From the NCBI GenBank assembly GCA_002496475.1, contig DAJV01000045.1:29331-48702 (forward strand): 19,372 bases of DNA, in the 5' to 3' direction. The translations under genes were made by a program, and so were the position numbers. This document shows, piece by piece, positions 1 through 7,208 of this stretch (within the stretch, counting starts at the first letter, position 1; the number at the start of each line of letters is the position of its first letter). Origin of the DNA: Vulcanisaeta sp. UBA163 (lineage in GTDB: Archaea > Thermoproteota > Thermoprotei > Thermoproteales > Thermocladiaceae). The notes under the pieces are model-generated. The model made no database searches and was not told where the DNA came from. It saw only the letters and a program-made list of their open reading frames with translations.

Positions 1-759
1 AAGCGGTCTCAGGGTAACTGGGCAAAATGCGCAACCCCTTGGGCAACCCCTGCCGATCTCCACGAAGCCATTAACCGCTGGGTACTTTATCGTGGGTATC
101 TCGTCGATGCTCGGCGCGTCGTTTACTCCAACATACACATACCTAGGCACCGACTCATTATTGAGGATCCTCCTCACCACCTCAACTGCCAGCTTCTCAC
201 CCTCACCATCAAATACCGTGTCTACACCAAATAAATCCATTAACTCTGGTAGGTATAACCACTGCCATGCAGAGGGTCCGCCAACAACAACCTTAAGCCC
301 GTTATTCCTCTTGGCATTCATTACATACGGTCTCATCCTCATCATAAACCTCCTAAATGAATATGCATTCAGTGATTCCCTGCCTACAATGGCTGACCAG
401 GTAGATGATGGTGGGTTAAACCCGAAGTAATCATGATGGCTGAGCATGAAAACCTTAGCATTGGGTATGTACTTATGCACGTGGTCTGGGTCAATTATTG
501 CAGCATTAATGCCTGCATCAAGCAATGCGGACTCTATTTTTCTCATACCGTAGGGCGCTTGATATGGTCTACCGTACTTATCAACCTTCATTTTCGGCAT
601 TGCAATATACTCATGAATCAATTCACCGAGTTTCCTAAAGGGTCCTACTGTGATAAATAATGGGCCCGTGGTTACGAATCCAAGGAACTCCTTACCATGG
701 TAATTGCTCATCATTGATCGATCCGTGGTCAACACAACATCGAACCTTGGTAATACCAT
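1..759 (-). CDS. B12-binding radical SAM protein, N-terminal part (cut by window edge)
   Basis: Not listed among simple closed frames because it runs off the left edge; the minus frame is open from 804 down to base 1. The product has a cobalamin-binding-like part with KVVVGGPSAW (about residues 156-165) and DGEGE (184-188), followed by GRGCPRGCAFC with the CxxxCxxC 4Fe-4S/SAM motif at C239, C243 and C246. The catalytic barrel lies outside the window. Proteins of this class use S-adenosylmethionine radicals for methylations or rearrangements; the substrate cannot be told. I chose ATG at 759 because TTTTAAAGGA lies 27 bp upstream, giving a leaderless start. An in-frame ATG at 804 adds 15 residues (MAVKVFKGINSLPLL) and would place that TATA element inside the gene. 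Plus-strand frames over this stretch are shadows. Confidence 0.85.
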   Translation of the reverse strand, partial: MVLPRFDVVLTTDRSMMSNYHGKEFLGFVTTGPLFITVGPFRKLGELIHEYIAMPKMKVDKYGRPYQAPYGMRKIESALLDAGINAAIIDPDHVHKYIPNAKVFMLSHHDYFGFNPPSSTWSAIVGRESLNAYSFRRFMMRMRPYVMNAKRNNGLKVVVGGPSAWQWLYLPELMDLFGVDTVFDGEGEKLAVEVVRRILNNESVPRYVYVGVNDAPSIDEIPTIKYPAVNGFVEIGRGCPRGCAFCPVTLRPL

Positions 760-780
760 TAGTAAAGGCAGGGAGTTTAT

Positions 781-790
781 TCCTTTAAAA
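781..790 (-). promoter_or_regulatory. TATA-like box for the radical SAM gene
   Basis: Read on the minus strand it is TTTTAAAGGA, centred about 27 bp before ATG 759. This fits archaeal TATA spacing to a start site at the start codon and supports 759 over 804. Confidence 0.45.
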
Positions 791-804
791 ACTTTTACCG
801 CCAT

Positions 805-1061
805 CTAAGACTCTCACTCGGAAGCTTTGCCCATAGGCAACACTTGTAGCGTGGGCAGGGGTGCCCTTAGTGACAAGACTGGTGGGTTGTTGAGTTAGCC
901 CTCAACCTTAACCTAAGCGTGTTTAACTGGTGTTTAAGCCCTCATAAATGGTGCGAGGAAATAACATTTACCAGTCCTCGAAAACTGCACAGCCTGCCAT
1001 AAAAACAAGACCTAAGTACATTACAGGGAAGTGTTAAATATCTGCAAAACCCTGATTAGTT
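805..1061. other. Gene-free spacer between divergent genes, with several hairpins
   Basis: No convincing protein gene. Three inverted repeats can be seen: GGGCA/TGCCC with a tight loop (about 854-867), GTTGAG/CTCAAC with a 6-nt loop (889-906), and a longer one where GTGCGAGGA (951-959) faces TCCTC (975-979) and GCAC (987-990). They could be structured RNA or chance pairing. Part of the stretch must hold the promoters of the two divergent genes. Confidence 0.4.
1034..1040 (+). promoter_or_regulatory. TATA-like box for the 1062 gene
   Basis: TTAAATA centred 25 bp before ATG 1062, so the transcript is probably leaderless. No Shine-Dalgarno sequence is seen before the start. Confidence 0.5.
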
Positions 1062-1784
1062 ATGGAGGTAATACAATTAACAAATGCCGCAAGGGAAGAT
1101 GTGGATAAGGTAGTGGAAGTAGTTGAGTGGGCATTGAAAGAACTTGAGGTGCCGAGTGATGATATTATGATTTATGTAACTGATGACCATAATAAGGTAA
1201 GGGAGGTACTGGGTATCGAGACTGTTACCCATGATGAATGGCCCGTAAAATGCATTGATATTAGCGTTGACGAACCCATAATCATATCAGTAATACCAAG
1301 CAAACTATTCCGGTTGGGGGGCGATCACATGCGGATAGTGGTTCTGCGTGAAATAGCCCTCGTAAAGGCCATGAGAGACCCAGTTCTATTGAGTACCTGG
1401 AGCATACCGCAGGGTATAGATGACCAGGTGGTGCATAGGGTCTCACTAGCCCTACTTAGAAGAGCCGTTGACCTAGTGATTGCGCAATCACAGTCATTAA
1501 TTCAATACCTAATTAACACATTTAATGGTGATGAGGTAAAGAGGTTATTGCTGACTTGCCAACCAACTGTTGACTGCGCAATAACGGTATTGGCCCTTGA
1601 TGTACCATTAAGTATTGAGATCTCGGGAAATATTGGCTTAGGTAAATCACTATGGAATAACTTAACGATGGGCTTAGATGATGATTTCGCCAAGAGGTAT
1701 GATGATTTCAGGGATTTCGTTAGGAATAACTTTAATGTCGAGAATACGTATAATTACTTATTAATGATGTTCAGGAAATCATAA
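1062..1784 (+). CDS. Hypothetical protein (240 aa)
   Basis: I do not recognise this family. It is a soluble, mixed alpha/beta acidic protein with no signal peptide or membrane segment. The N-terminal 50 residues look like a helix and strands (VEVVEWALKELEVPSDD). The middle has RIVVLREIALVKAM, a helix placed roughly where single-domain zinc proteases carry HExxH, but without the histidines, so at most a degenerate relative; this is speculation. The start is supported by a TATA-like box 25 bp upstream. The 3' end overlaps the convergent phosphoglycolate phosphatase gene by 6 bp. Codon use resembles the neighbours. Confidence 0.8.
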   Translation: MEVIQLTNAAREDVDKVVEVVEWALKELEVPSDDIMIYVTDDHNKVREVLGIETVTHDEWPVKCIDISVDEPIIISVIPSKLFRLGGDHMRIVVLREIALVKAMRDPVLLSTWSIPQGIDDQVVHRVSLALLRRAVDLVIAQSQSLIQYLINTFNGDEVKRLLLTCQPTVDCAITVLALDVPLSIEISGNIGLGKSLWNNLTMGLDDDFAKRYDDFRDFVRNNFNVENTYNYLLMMFRKS

Positions 1785-2486
1785 CCTAGGTAGGTAATAC
1801 CTTATAAACTCCACAACGCCCTTACCGCTGGGTTTCTCCAGCACTATCCTAGCCCTTTTCTTGAGTTCATCAGTTGCATTGGACACAGCAACTCCATAAC
1901 CGACAACCTCCACGGCCTCTATGTCAGTATCGCTGTCACCAATGTAAGCAACGTCACTACAGTCAACACCCATTGCATTGCATACATACTTAATTCCAAC
2001 GGCCTTACTCGAGTTAATTGGCTGTAGGTGAAGCGCATAGCCGCTATGAGAAACCCTCACCTTACCCTCCAGGTTCATTTTCCTTAACTCCATCTTAACG
2101 GTATTGACTAGGTCATATGGTTCATCAGGTGCCCATAGCGTCACGTCAAATCTCCTATAGTTAAATTGATAGGTTGGTCTTAGGCCTGGTATCACCTTCA
2201 TGAGCCTTAAGGCCACATCCCTTAAATTCAAGTCCTCGCATAATTCATTGATTTCCCCATTATAATCCACGAGACACCCATTCTCAGCAATAAGGGGTGA
2301 TCCCCTGGGTAACCCTATGTAACGTGCAAGCGCCTGCGTGACCACCAAGGCGTTACCAGTGGCAAGACCAACTACGTATCTACCCACAATGCCCTGCACA
2401 GCAGTTATTGCCTCAGGCTCCAACGCCTCCGTATCCCTATCCCTTGTTAGAGTACCATCTATGTCAAGGAGAATGACCTTAACCAT
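1779..2486 (-). CDS. Archaeal-type phosphoglycolate phosphatase (HAD superfamily)
   Basis: Predicted to hydrolyse 2-phosphoglycolate to glycolate and phosphate in the cytoplasm. All four HAD motifs are visible: DIDGT (nucleophile D8, acid D10), LATGN (T43), K161 in the NSSKAVG segment, and GDSDTD (D184, D188) for magnesium. The cap sits between motifs II and III, as in the Cof/SPP-like C2 group to which the archaeal enzyme belongs. The length of 235 aa is normal for the archaeal family. ATG 2486 is preceded by TAAATTAGG about 28 bp upstream, overlapping the stop codon of the gene before it, so it may have its own leaderless promoter as well as read-through. The substrate is inferred from overall family resemblance; another sugar-phosphate or mannosyl phosphate substrate is possible. 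Confidence 0.85.
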   Translation of the reverse strand: MVKVILLDIDGTLTRDRDTEALEPEAITAVQGIVGRYVVGLATGNALVVTQALARYIGLPRGSPLIAENGCLVDYNGEINELCEDLNLRDVALRLMKVIPGLRPTYQFNYRRFDVTLWAPDEPYDLVNTVKMELRKMNLEGKVRVSHSGYALHLQPINSSKAVGIKYVCNAMGVDCSDVAYIGDSDTDIEAVEVVGYGVAVSNATDELKKRARIVLEKPSGKGVVEFIRYYLPRL

Positions 2487-2513
2487 TAAATGCCCTAATT
2501 CCTAGGTCCTAAT

Positions 2514-3182
2514 TTACCTTTGCACTACGGCAACTTCCCTAGGCCTAACCTCATCACTCCACTCGAGACTCATCAACGCACTTTCATCATGATAATAAAC
2601 CCAATCCACAACCCACTTACCCGTTATTAGGTAAATCACGAATGCTGTGGCAACCAATTCATGCCTGCCCAAGGCCTTGATCAGTATTACAATCGTTAAT
2701 GTCATGGTAGCCGATACCCCAATGAGGACGTGAGGAAGGACAGCAAGCAATATGTCATTAAAGGGTATCGCCAATGCTATGAGTATTATTAATGGAGAAA
2801 CAACAAGGACCAGTGACTCGCTCCTCTTCGGCACTAATTTAAATAGTAATGATGGTGGTCGTTGATGAAGAACGTGGTGGAAAACCTCGTGCATGAGGAC
2901 TCTACCGAGGAAAGTTCTTGGTCCATTCATGAGTTTGGTAGAGACGTATATAATGGAGACCAATCGATGTGGTGCGTATACTGCGTATGCTTCAAATAAT
3001 TCAGTCATTATGTCGGACCTTATGACCTTCACCGGGTCATAACCATGATTAATTAATGACTGATTTATTCTATTAATAAATGATTGAAAATCTATGTTGC
3101 CCTTCTCAAAATCATAGAGCGTAAGGCGTAATTCATTAATTACGTCCTCATATTTCCCAATCCAGTCGGGCTTTTTCCTCAT
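2514..3182 (-). CDS. Membrane protein with HExxH zinc-metalloprotease-like motif
   Basis: A 222-residue protein with a soluble N-terminal part of about 120 residues containing LMHEVFHHVLH: H98, E99 and H102 form an HExxH zinc motif. Two hydrophobic stretches follow (about 124-140 and 145-170), then GRHELVATAF (E175) and a short tail. E175 or E200 could be a third zinc ligand, as in gluzincin-type or M48/M56-like membrane proteases, but I cannot assign a named family. The HExxH site precedes the membrane segments, so it would face one side of the membrane next to them. A TATA-like GGTTTAAATATAGG lies about 34 bp before ATG 3182. It is 27 bp upstream of the phosphatase gene and 66 bp downstream of the methyltransferase fusion. 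Confidence 0.75.
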   Translation of the reverse strand: MRKKPDWIGKYEDVINELRLTLYDFEKGNIDFQSFINRINQSLINHGYDPVKVIRSDIMTELFEAYAVYAPHRLVSIIYVSTKLMNGPRTFLGRVLMHEVFHHVLHQRPPSLLFKLVPKRSESLVLVVSPLIILIALAIPFNDILLAVLPHVLIGVSATMTLTIVILIKALGRHELVATAFVIYLITGKWVVDWVYYHDESALMSLEWSDEVRPREVAVVQR

Positions 3183-3248
3183 TCCTTGTCATAATTTTAT
3201 CTATAGATACCTATATTTAAACCATAATAAGCAATACCCAAACTACAC

Positions 3249-4133
3249 CTACTTAGACCTTTTAAGAACTAGCATGTAATGATAGGGGGAGACCTCTACA
3301 TAACCCTCCCTAACAAAGCCCTCCCTACTGAAGTACTGCTCAACCTCATCAGGGCTTAGCTTAAACGGCGGCCCGAACAACACGTCCTTCTTAAACTCAA
3401 TAATTAATAACCTACCACCAGGTCTCAGGATTCTACTTACCTCCTTAATAGCTGCTTCCTTATCCTCAATGTCATGAAATATATTGGACATGAATGCCAG
3501 GTCAACACCACCACTTGGTATTGATGTATTGGTAACATCCTCATTAAGTATAACTACATTCCCATAATTACTGAACCTTCTACGAACTTCCTCAATAGCC
3601 GCCTCATCAATATCAACGCAGTAAAGCCTTGATGCGTAGTCCTTGAAGAAATTACAGTAATACCCATCGCCGCATCCTAGGTCGGCAATTACCATACCAT
3701 TACTCACGTAGGGCTTTAGGAAATCGTAATTCCCAACATCCTCGGTATGCCTATGATGGCTACCGTGGTGGCCATGTCCACCATGATGCTGACCAGGCGC
3801 TGGTCCCTGCGCCTCGGTTAATTTACCTTCAATAAAGGACTTGATTGCATCCTCAACACGGCCTTCGAATATGTATATTTTAATCCCCTTCTCAACAGCC
3901 CACCTATAGGCTGGAGCCCCGATTTCAGAAAGTATTACTGTATTAACTCCATGGTCAACCACACTCTTTAACATGAACACGCCCCTAACCTGCTGTGCAT
4001 ACCTTGCTGGGTTTTCATATCGCTCAATTACCCTGTAATTACCACTATTATCCTCAATCTCTATTATCCATACCTCGTCGCCCTCACCAGGTCCAGAGAC
4101 GAAGCCATTACTTACGGATATTGCTATTCTCAT
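3249..4133 (-). CDS. NifX/NafY-like (dinitrogenase Fe-Mo cofactor) domain fused to SAM methyltransferase through a His-rich linker
   Basis: Three parts are readable. Residues 1-105 look like the small RNase H-like dinitrogenase iron-molybdenum cofactor domain (MRIAISVSNG start, VNTVILSEIGAPAYRWAVEKGIKIY core), found in archaea without nitrogenase, where it is thought to bind metal clusters. Residues 116-129 hold eight histidines interleaved with glycines, a probable metal-binding linker. Residues 136-294 are a class I methyltransferase: VIADLGCGDG (motif I), YCVDID (acidic residue for ribose), DLAFMSNIFHDI, and ILRPGGRLLIIEF. Substrate is unknown; the domain mix suggests a metal-linked methylation (for example a metalloid or metal cofactor), which is inference. 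The ATG has a TATA-like box 28 bp upstream and a perfect 12-bp palindrome directly before it. No nif-like genes lie nearby. Confidence 0.85.
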   Translation of the reverse strand: MRIAISVSNGFVSGPGEGDEVWIIEIEDNSGNYRVIERYENPARYAQQVRGVFMLKSVVDHGVNTVILSEIGAPAYRWAVEKGIKIYIFEGRVEDAIKSFIEGKLTEAQGPAPGQHHGGHGHHGSHHRHTEDVGNYDFLKPYVSNGMVIADLGCGDGYYCNFFKDYASRLYCVDIDEAAIEEVRRRFSNYGNVVILNEDVTNTSIPSGGVDLAFMSNIFHDIEDKEAAIKEVSRILRPGGRLLIIEFKKDVLFGPPFKLSPDEVEQYFSREGFVREGYVEVSPYHYMLVLKRSK

Positions 4134-4134
4134 A

Positions 4135-4146
4135 TCCGATATCGGA
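4135..4146. promoter_or_regulatory. Perfect 12-bp palindrome, operator candidate
   Basis: TCCGATATCGGA, a perfect palindrome, lies 1 bp upstream of the start codon of the fusion gene and between its TATA box and the expected start of transcription. A dimeric repressor bound here would block polymerase. The bound factor is unknown. Confidence 0.45.
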
Positions 4147-4155
4147 CTCGATTAC

Positions 4156-4166
4156 TTATTTAAAAA
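4156..4166 (-). promoter_or_regulatory. TATA-like box for the fusion methyltransferase gene
   Basis: On the minus strand TTTTTAAATAA, centred about 28 bp before ATG 4133, consistent with a leaderless transcript. Confidence 0.55.
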
Positions 4167-4207
4167 GGTTACGCGCGACGCTACGAAATAAGTAACAAGT
4201 AGGTTTG

Positions 4208-4216
4208 ATTTAAAAA
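4208..4216 (+). promoter_or_regulatory. TATA-like box for psmA
   Basis: ATTTAAAAA centred about 30 bp before ATG 4243. It lies about 45 bp from the divergent TATA box, so the two promoters do not overlap. Confidence 0.5.
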
Positions 4217-4242
4217 CCCTTGACAACACAATACCGACAAGC

Positions 4243-4989
4243 ATGTTCTCTCCACAGGTATATGGGTATGACAGGGCCATAACAATATTTAGCCCAGAGG
4301 GTGAATTGTACCAGGTTAGGTACGCTGGTGAGGCTGTTAAAAGAGGTTGGGCCACCATCGGTATCAAGTGCGCTGACGGTGTTGTACTCGCTGCTGAAAA
4401 GAGGAAGGTGAGTGCCCTAATTGACCTGAACAGCATTGAGAAGGTTTACATGGTTGATGATCACGTGGGTATAGCAGCATCAGGCCTATTATCAGATGCC
4501 AGGGTACTCATTGAACAAGCAAGGCAGGAGGCCCAGACGCATAAGTTGCTCTATGATGAACCCATAGACGTTGAGTTATTGACCAGGAGAATTAGTGATC
4601 TTAAGCAGGTGCATACACAGTACGGCGGTGTGAGGCCCTTTGGCGCCGCATTAATTGTTGGCGGAGTAGATAAGCATGGACCGAGGCTATTCCAGACAGA
4701 TCCTGGTGGTATCTACTTCGGTTTCTACGCAGTTGCAATGGGCGCCGAGTCAAGTAGGATAACGGAATTTCTAGAGAGGGAGTATAAGTATGATGTTAGC
4801 ATTAACGATTGCGTGAGGTTGGCAGTTAGGGCGTTGAGCCTTGTGCTTGAGGCACCAGAGCCCGATAGACTGGAGATCGGCGTTATTGATGTTAAGACAA
4901 AGATGTTCAGGAAATTAACAACTGATGAAGTAAGTAAGTACCTACAGGATGTTAAGGGTTCGGCTGGGACGCAGGCGCCGTCTTCATAA
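4243..4989 (+). CDS. psmA: Proteasome subunit alpha
   Basis: Alpha subunit of the archaeal 20S proteasome. Seven copies form each outer ring, which gates entry and docks the ATPase; the subunit is not catalytic. The alpha signature YDRAITIFSPEGELYQVRYAGEAV sits at residues 9-32, with the N-terminal gate YGYDR before it. The core includes GIKCADGVVLAAEKR (39-53), SGLLSDAR (80-87) and the GGVRPFGAALIVGG segment (128-141). The length of 248 aa is normal. The last residues (from about 238, GSAGTQAPSS) are a low-complexity tail. No beta subunit or ATPase gene is in the window, which is usual in crenarchaea, where the genes are scattered. Confidence 0.97.
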   Translation: MFSPQVYGYDRAITIFSPEGELYQVRYAGEAVKRGWATIGIKCADGVVLAAEKRKVSALIDLNSIEKVYMVDDHVGIAASGLLSDARVLIEQARQEAQTHKLLYDEPIDVELLTRRISDLKQVHTQYGGVRPFGAALIVGGVDKHGPRLFQTDPGGIYFGFYAVAMGAESSRITEFLEREYKYDVSINDCVRLAVRALSLVLEAPEPDRLEIGVIDVKTKMFRKLTTDEVSKYLQDVKGSAGTQAPSS

Positions 4990-5045
4990 TACGCAGCGTA
5001 ATCTTAAACCTTAAATTCAGTAATTAACGAAATACCTTAAGGTCT

Positions 5046-5657
5046 ATGGTTAACGGTTCAATCATGATGAGTGCCGAGTTCCCTAGGGTTAGGTTCACCT
5101 GTGTATTATGCGGTGAGTGCTGTAGGCGTTACTGGATACCAGTGACACATAGGGATGTTGCGAGGATCGCCAAGTACACAGGCATGAGACCAAGGGAATT
5201 CCTGGCATTATTCCCCAAGGACATGGCTGCTGACTGGGATGAACCAGTGATAAGACTTAGGGATGGTGAGTACTACCTTGTGCTTAAGAAGAGGCTTGAT
5301 GGCACTTGCATATTCAACAGGTGGATCGGCGACAGGCTGGTTTGCTCAGTACACCCAGTCAAGCCTAACGTGTGTAGGTACTATCCATTTATTTATTGGC
5401 TTGATGGTGGTATTGCCAAGTTCGAGGTTTATGATAAAGCACTTGGCTATTGCCCCGGCATAGGGAAGGGAGGTTATGCCGACCTTAGGATTGAGATATC
5501 GTCAATAGACGATGCCGTAAAGGCCAAGGCCGAGTTTAGGGAAATTATTAACAAATGGAATGAATTAGTTAGAGTGGGCTCTGTTAATGGCGCCTTGGGG
5601 GAGTTCATGGATTACCTGGAGAAGGTTGTTGATGATTACTTCCGTAAAAATTCATAA
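5046..5657 (+). CDS. YkgJ-type CxxCxxCC cysteine-cluster protein
   Basis: Has the family-defining cluster CVLCGECC (C19, C22, C25, C26) near the N terminus, followed by C88, CSVHPVKPNVCRYYPF (C100, C110) and C136. This is the pattern of the putative zinc- or iron-chelating domain family (YkgJ/UPF0153). No enzyme activity is established; a bound metal centre is likely. Length is 203 aa. The first ATG at 5046 has TTAAATT about 32 bp upstream. Two in-frame ATGs at 5064 and 5067 would start closer to the conserved domain and are possible. It lies between psmA and trmI on the same strand with gaps of 56 and 31 bp. Confidence 0.85.
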   Translation: MVNGSIMMSAEFPRVRFTCVLCGECCRRYWIPVTHRDVARIAKYTGMRPREFLALFPKDMAADWDEPVIRLRDGEYYLVLKKRLDGTCIFNRWIGDRLVCSVHPVKPNVCRYYPFIYWLDGGIAKFEVYDKALGYCPGIGKGGYADLRIEISSIDDAVKAKAEFREIINKWNELVRVGSVNGALGEFMDYLEKVVDDYFRKNS

Positions 5658-5688
5658 ATAACCAAAATCCCATTACCTCGAGATAAAT

Positions 5689-6480
5689 ATGCCAATAAAG
5701 GAGGGAGACTACGTACTACTTGTCGGCGATGGAGTTAGGTCAGTGGTTAAGGTCGTTAAAGGCTCGAGAATAAACACCATAAGGGGCATTATTAATGGTG
5801 ATGACATAATAGGGAATGAGTACGGCGCAGTTGTGAGGACAAGCCTTGGTTACGGGATAGCCATACTAAGGCCCTTAATTACGGATATACTGCTTGAGAG
5901 AGGAGGCAGGGTGACGCAGGTCATATACCCTAAGGACGCCGCGCAGATAATAATTAGCGCAGGCATAGGCCCTGGCAGTAAAGTTGCGGAGGCAGGTGTT
6001 GGTAGTGGATTTATGACTGCTGTGCTGGCTTATTACGTGAGGCCTGATGGTAAGGTCTACGGTTATGACAAGAGGGAGGATTCCATAAGAACCGCAAGGA
6101 GGAACCTTGAAATGCTTGGTCTCAATGAATGGGTTGAACTTAGACTCAGGGATGTAAGTACCGAGGGATTCCTTGAGAGGGGGCTAGATGCCGTGATCCT
6201 GGACATGGGTGATCCATGGAATGCCCTGTCCAAAGCAACAGAGGCGTTGAGGACTGATGGTGTTTTGGTGGTTTACGTACCCACAGTAAACCAGGTAATT
6301 AGGATCATTGCGGCAATGAATGAGGTGGGTTATGTCAACGTGAGGATGTTTGATGTAATGGTTAGGGAATGGAAAACTGAAACCAATGAGGTTAGGCCGC
6401 AGACCTGGATTAACGCGCACACGGGCTTTTTAATAATTGGTAGGAGAACCATTAGGCCGGCGACCCAACCAACCAAGTAG
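5689..6480 (+). CDS. trmI: tRNA (adenine-N1)-methyltransferase TrmI
   Basis: Class I SAM-dependent enzyme that in archaea methylates N1 of A57/A58 in the T-loop of tRNA. It works as a tetramer in the cytoplasm. The N-terminal 60 residues are the small beta domain (EGDYVLLVGDG). The SAM site is VAEAGVGSGFMT (99-110) with the acidic residue D127 in YGYDK. The catalytic segment is LDMGDPW (171-177), where bacterial and archaeal members usually have a D-x-P-x-P-W form. The C-terminal VREWKTE, RPQTW (236-240) and HTGFLI segments are typical of TrmI. ATAAATA about 30 bp before ATG 5689 suggests its own leaderless promoter. The last 51 bp overlap the convergent PAP2 gene. Confidence 0.93.
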   Translation: MPIKEGDYVLLVGDGVRSVVKVVKGSRINTIRGIINGDDIIGNEYGAVVRTSLGYGIAILRPLITDILLERGGRVTQVIYPKDAAQIIISAGIGPGSKVAEAGVGSGFMTAVLAYYVRPDGKVYGYDKREDSIRTARRNLEMLGLNEWVELRLRDVSTEGFLERGLDAVILDMGDPWNALSKATEALRTDGVLVVYVPTVNQVIRIIAAMNEVGYVNVRMFDVMVREWKTETNEVRPQTWINAHTGFLIIGRRTIRPATQPTK

Positions 6481-7113
6481 CTTCTTCATTATCATATGGA
6501 TGACCCCGTAGTACTGAGGTAGCGCAAGTACAAGTTCAACGTCGGCTATTCCCAATAACCAACCCGCAACTACGTCAAGTGGCCAGTGAACACCAACATA
6601 AATCCTGCCATAAGACACGAGTAGAGCCTCCAGGGTTAAGGGTAGTGACACGTACCAGGGTAGCGCAATTATTGCGGAGTACGCCCCGGTGCCTACGATT
6701 AACGCGTGGCCGGAGGGGTATGACGGGGTTGATTGCTCGTGGATCAGTGGGGTTATGTGAAGCACTAGGAATGGCCTTGGCTCATAGAGTATGTGCTTCA
6801 TTAACTCACCAAGTAGTAGGCTTATTATGAATGCGGAAACCATCAATACGCTCGCCCTCCTATACCTACCGCCGAAGTACCATAGTATTAGGGCTATGGG
6901 TATCCAGAAAAGGGCTCTTCCGTAGTCATCAATACTGATTACGGTAAGTAATGGCGTTAGCGCCTGCACCTTATTATTAAATACAGCAAAGAATAGGTAA
7001 GTATTCACTGGGTTGCCTTCAGAATTCATGACTATGTACATGGTTAATAAGACGTATAGTGCATATAGCATTAATGCCACATAGAGGTGCCTATGCTCAA
7101 TCCTCATACTCAT
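6430..7113 (-). CDS. PAP2-family membrane phosphatase
   Basis: Integral membrane phosphatase of the PAP2 superfamily, probably acting on lipid or polyprenyl phosphates. With the start at ATG 7113 the motifs are K106-x6-RP (KHILYEPRP), PSGH (133-136, catalytic H136) and GRIYVGVHWPLD (R170, H176, D180). The usual serine before the arginine of motif 3 is glycine here (SYGR). About six membrane helices fit the sequence. A TTG at 7119 would add two residues, and ATG 7107 would remove two; 7113 is my choice. The C-terminal tail, from about residue 210, is basic and overlaps trmI on the other strand by 51 bp. Confidence 0.9.
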   Translation of the reverse strand: MSMRIEHRHLYVALMLYALYVLLTMYIVMNSEGNPVNTYLFFAVFNNKVQALTPLLTVISIDDYGRALFWIPIALILWYFGGRYRRASVLMVSAFIISLLLGELMKHILYEPRPFLVLHITPLIHEQSTPSYPSGHALIVGTGAYSAIIALPWYVSLPLTLEALLVSYGRIYVGVHWPLDVVAGWLLGIADVELVLALPQYYGVIHMIMKKLLGWLGRRPNGSPTNY

Positions 7114-7208
7114 TACCAATACTGCGCAGAATCAGCCTTGATTAGCATTACTCTCTACCCTATGGCGTAAGTTTTAATTCCACCTAATCCAGTCATAAAT
7201 CGTCAATA

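Noticed and set aside
92..660. Two plus-strand frames of 112 and 75 codons
   Set aside because: They lie opposite the radical SAM gene, whose minus frame holds the recognisable motifs; the plus-strand products are low in recognisable structure.
809..898. Possible remnant of a TnpB (IS605-type) gene end
   Set aside because: Only 29 codons, the resemblance is an impression, and no other part of the element can be seen.
805..1061. Reduced (type T) RNase P RNA
   Set aside because: This order is known for a shortened RNase P RNA, so I looked, but the conserved core segments are not visible on either strand.
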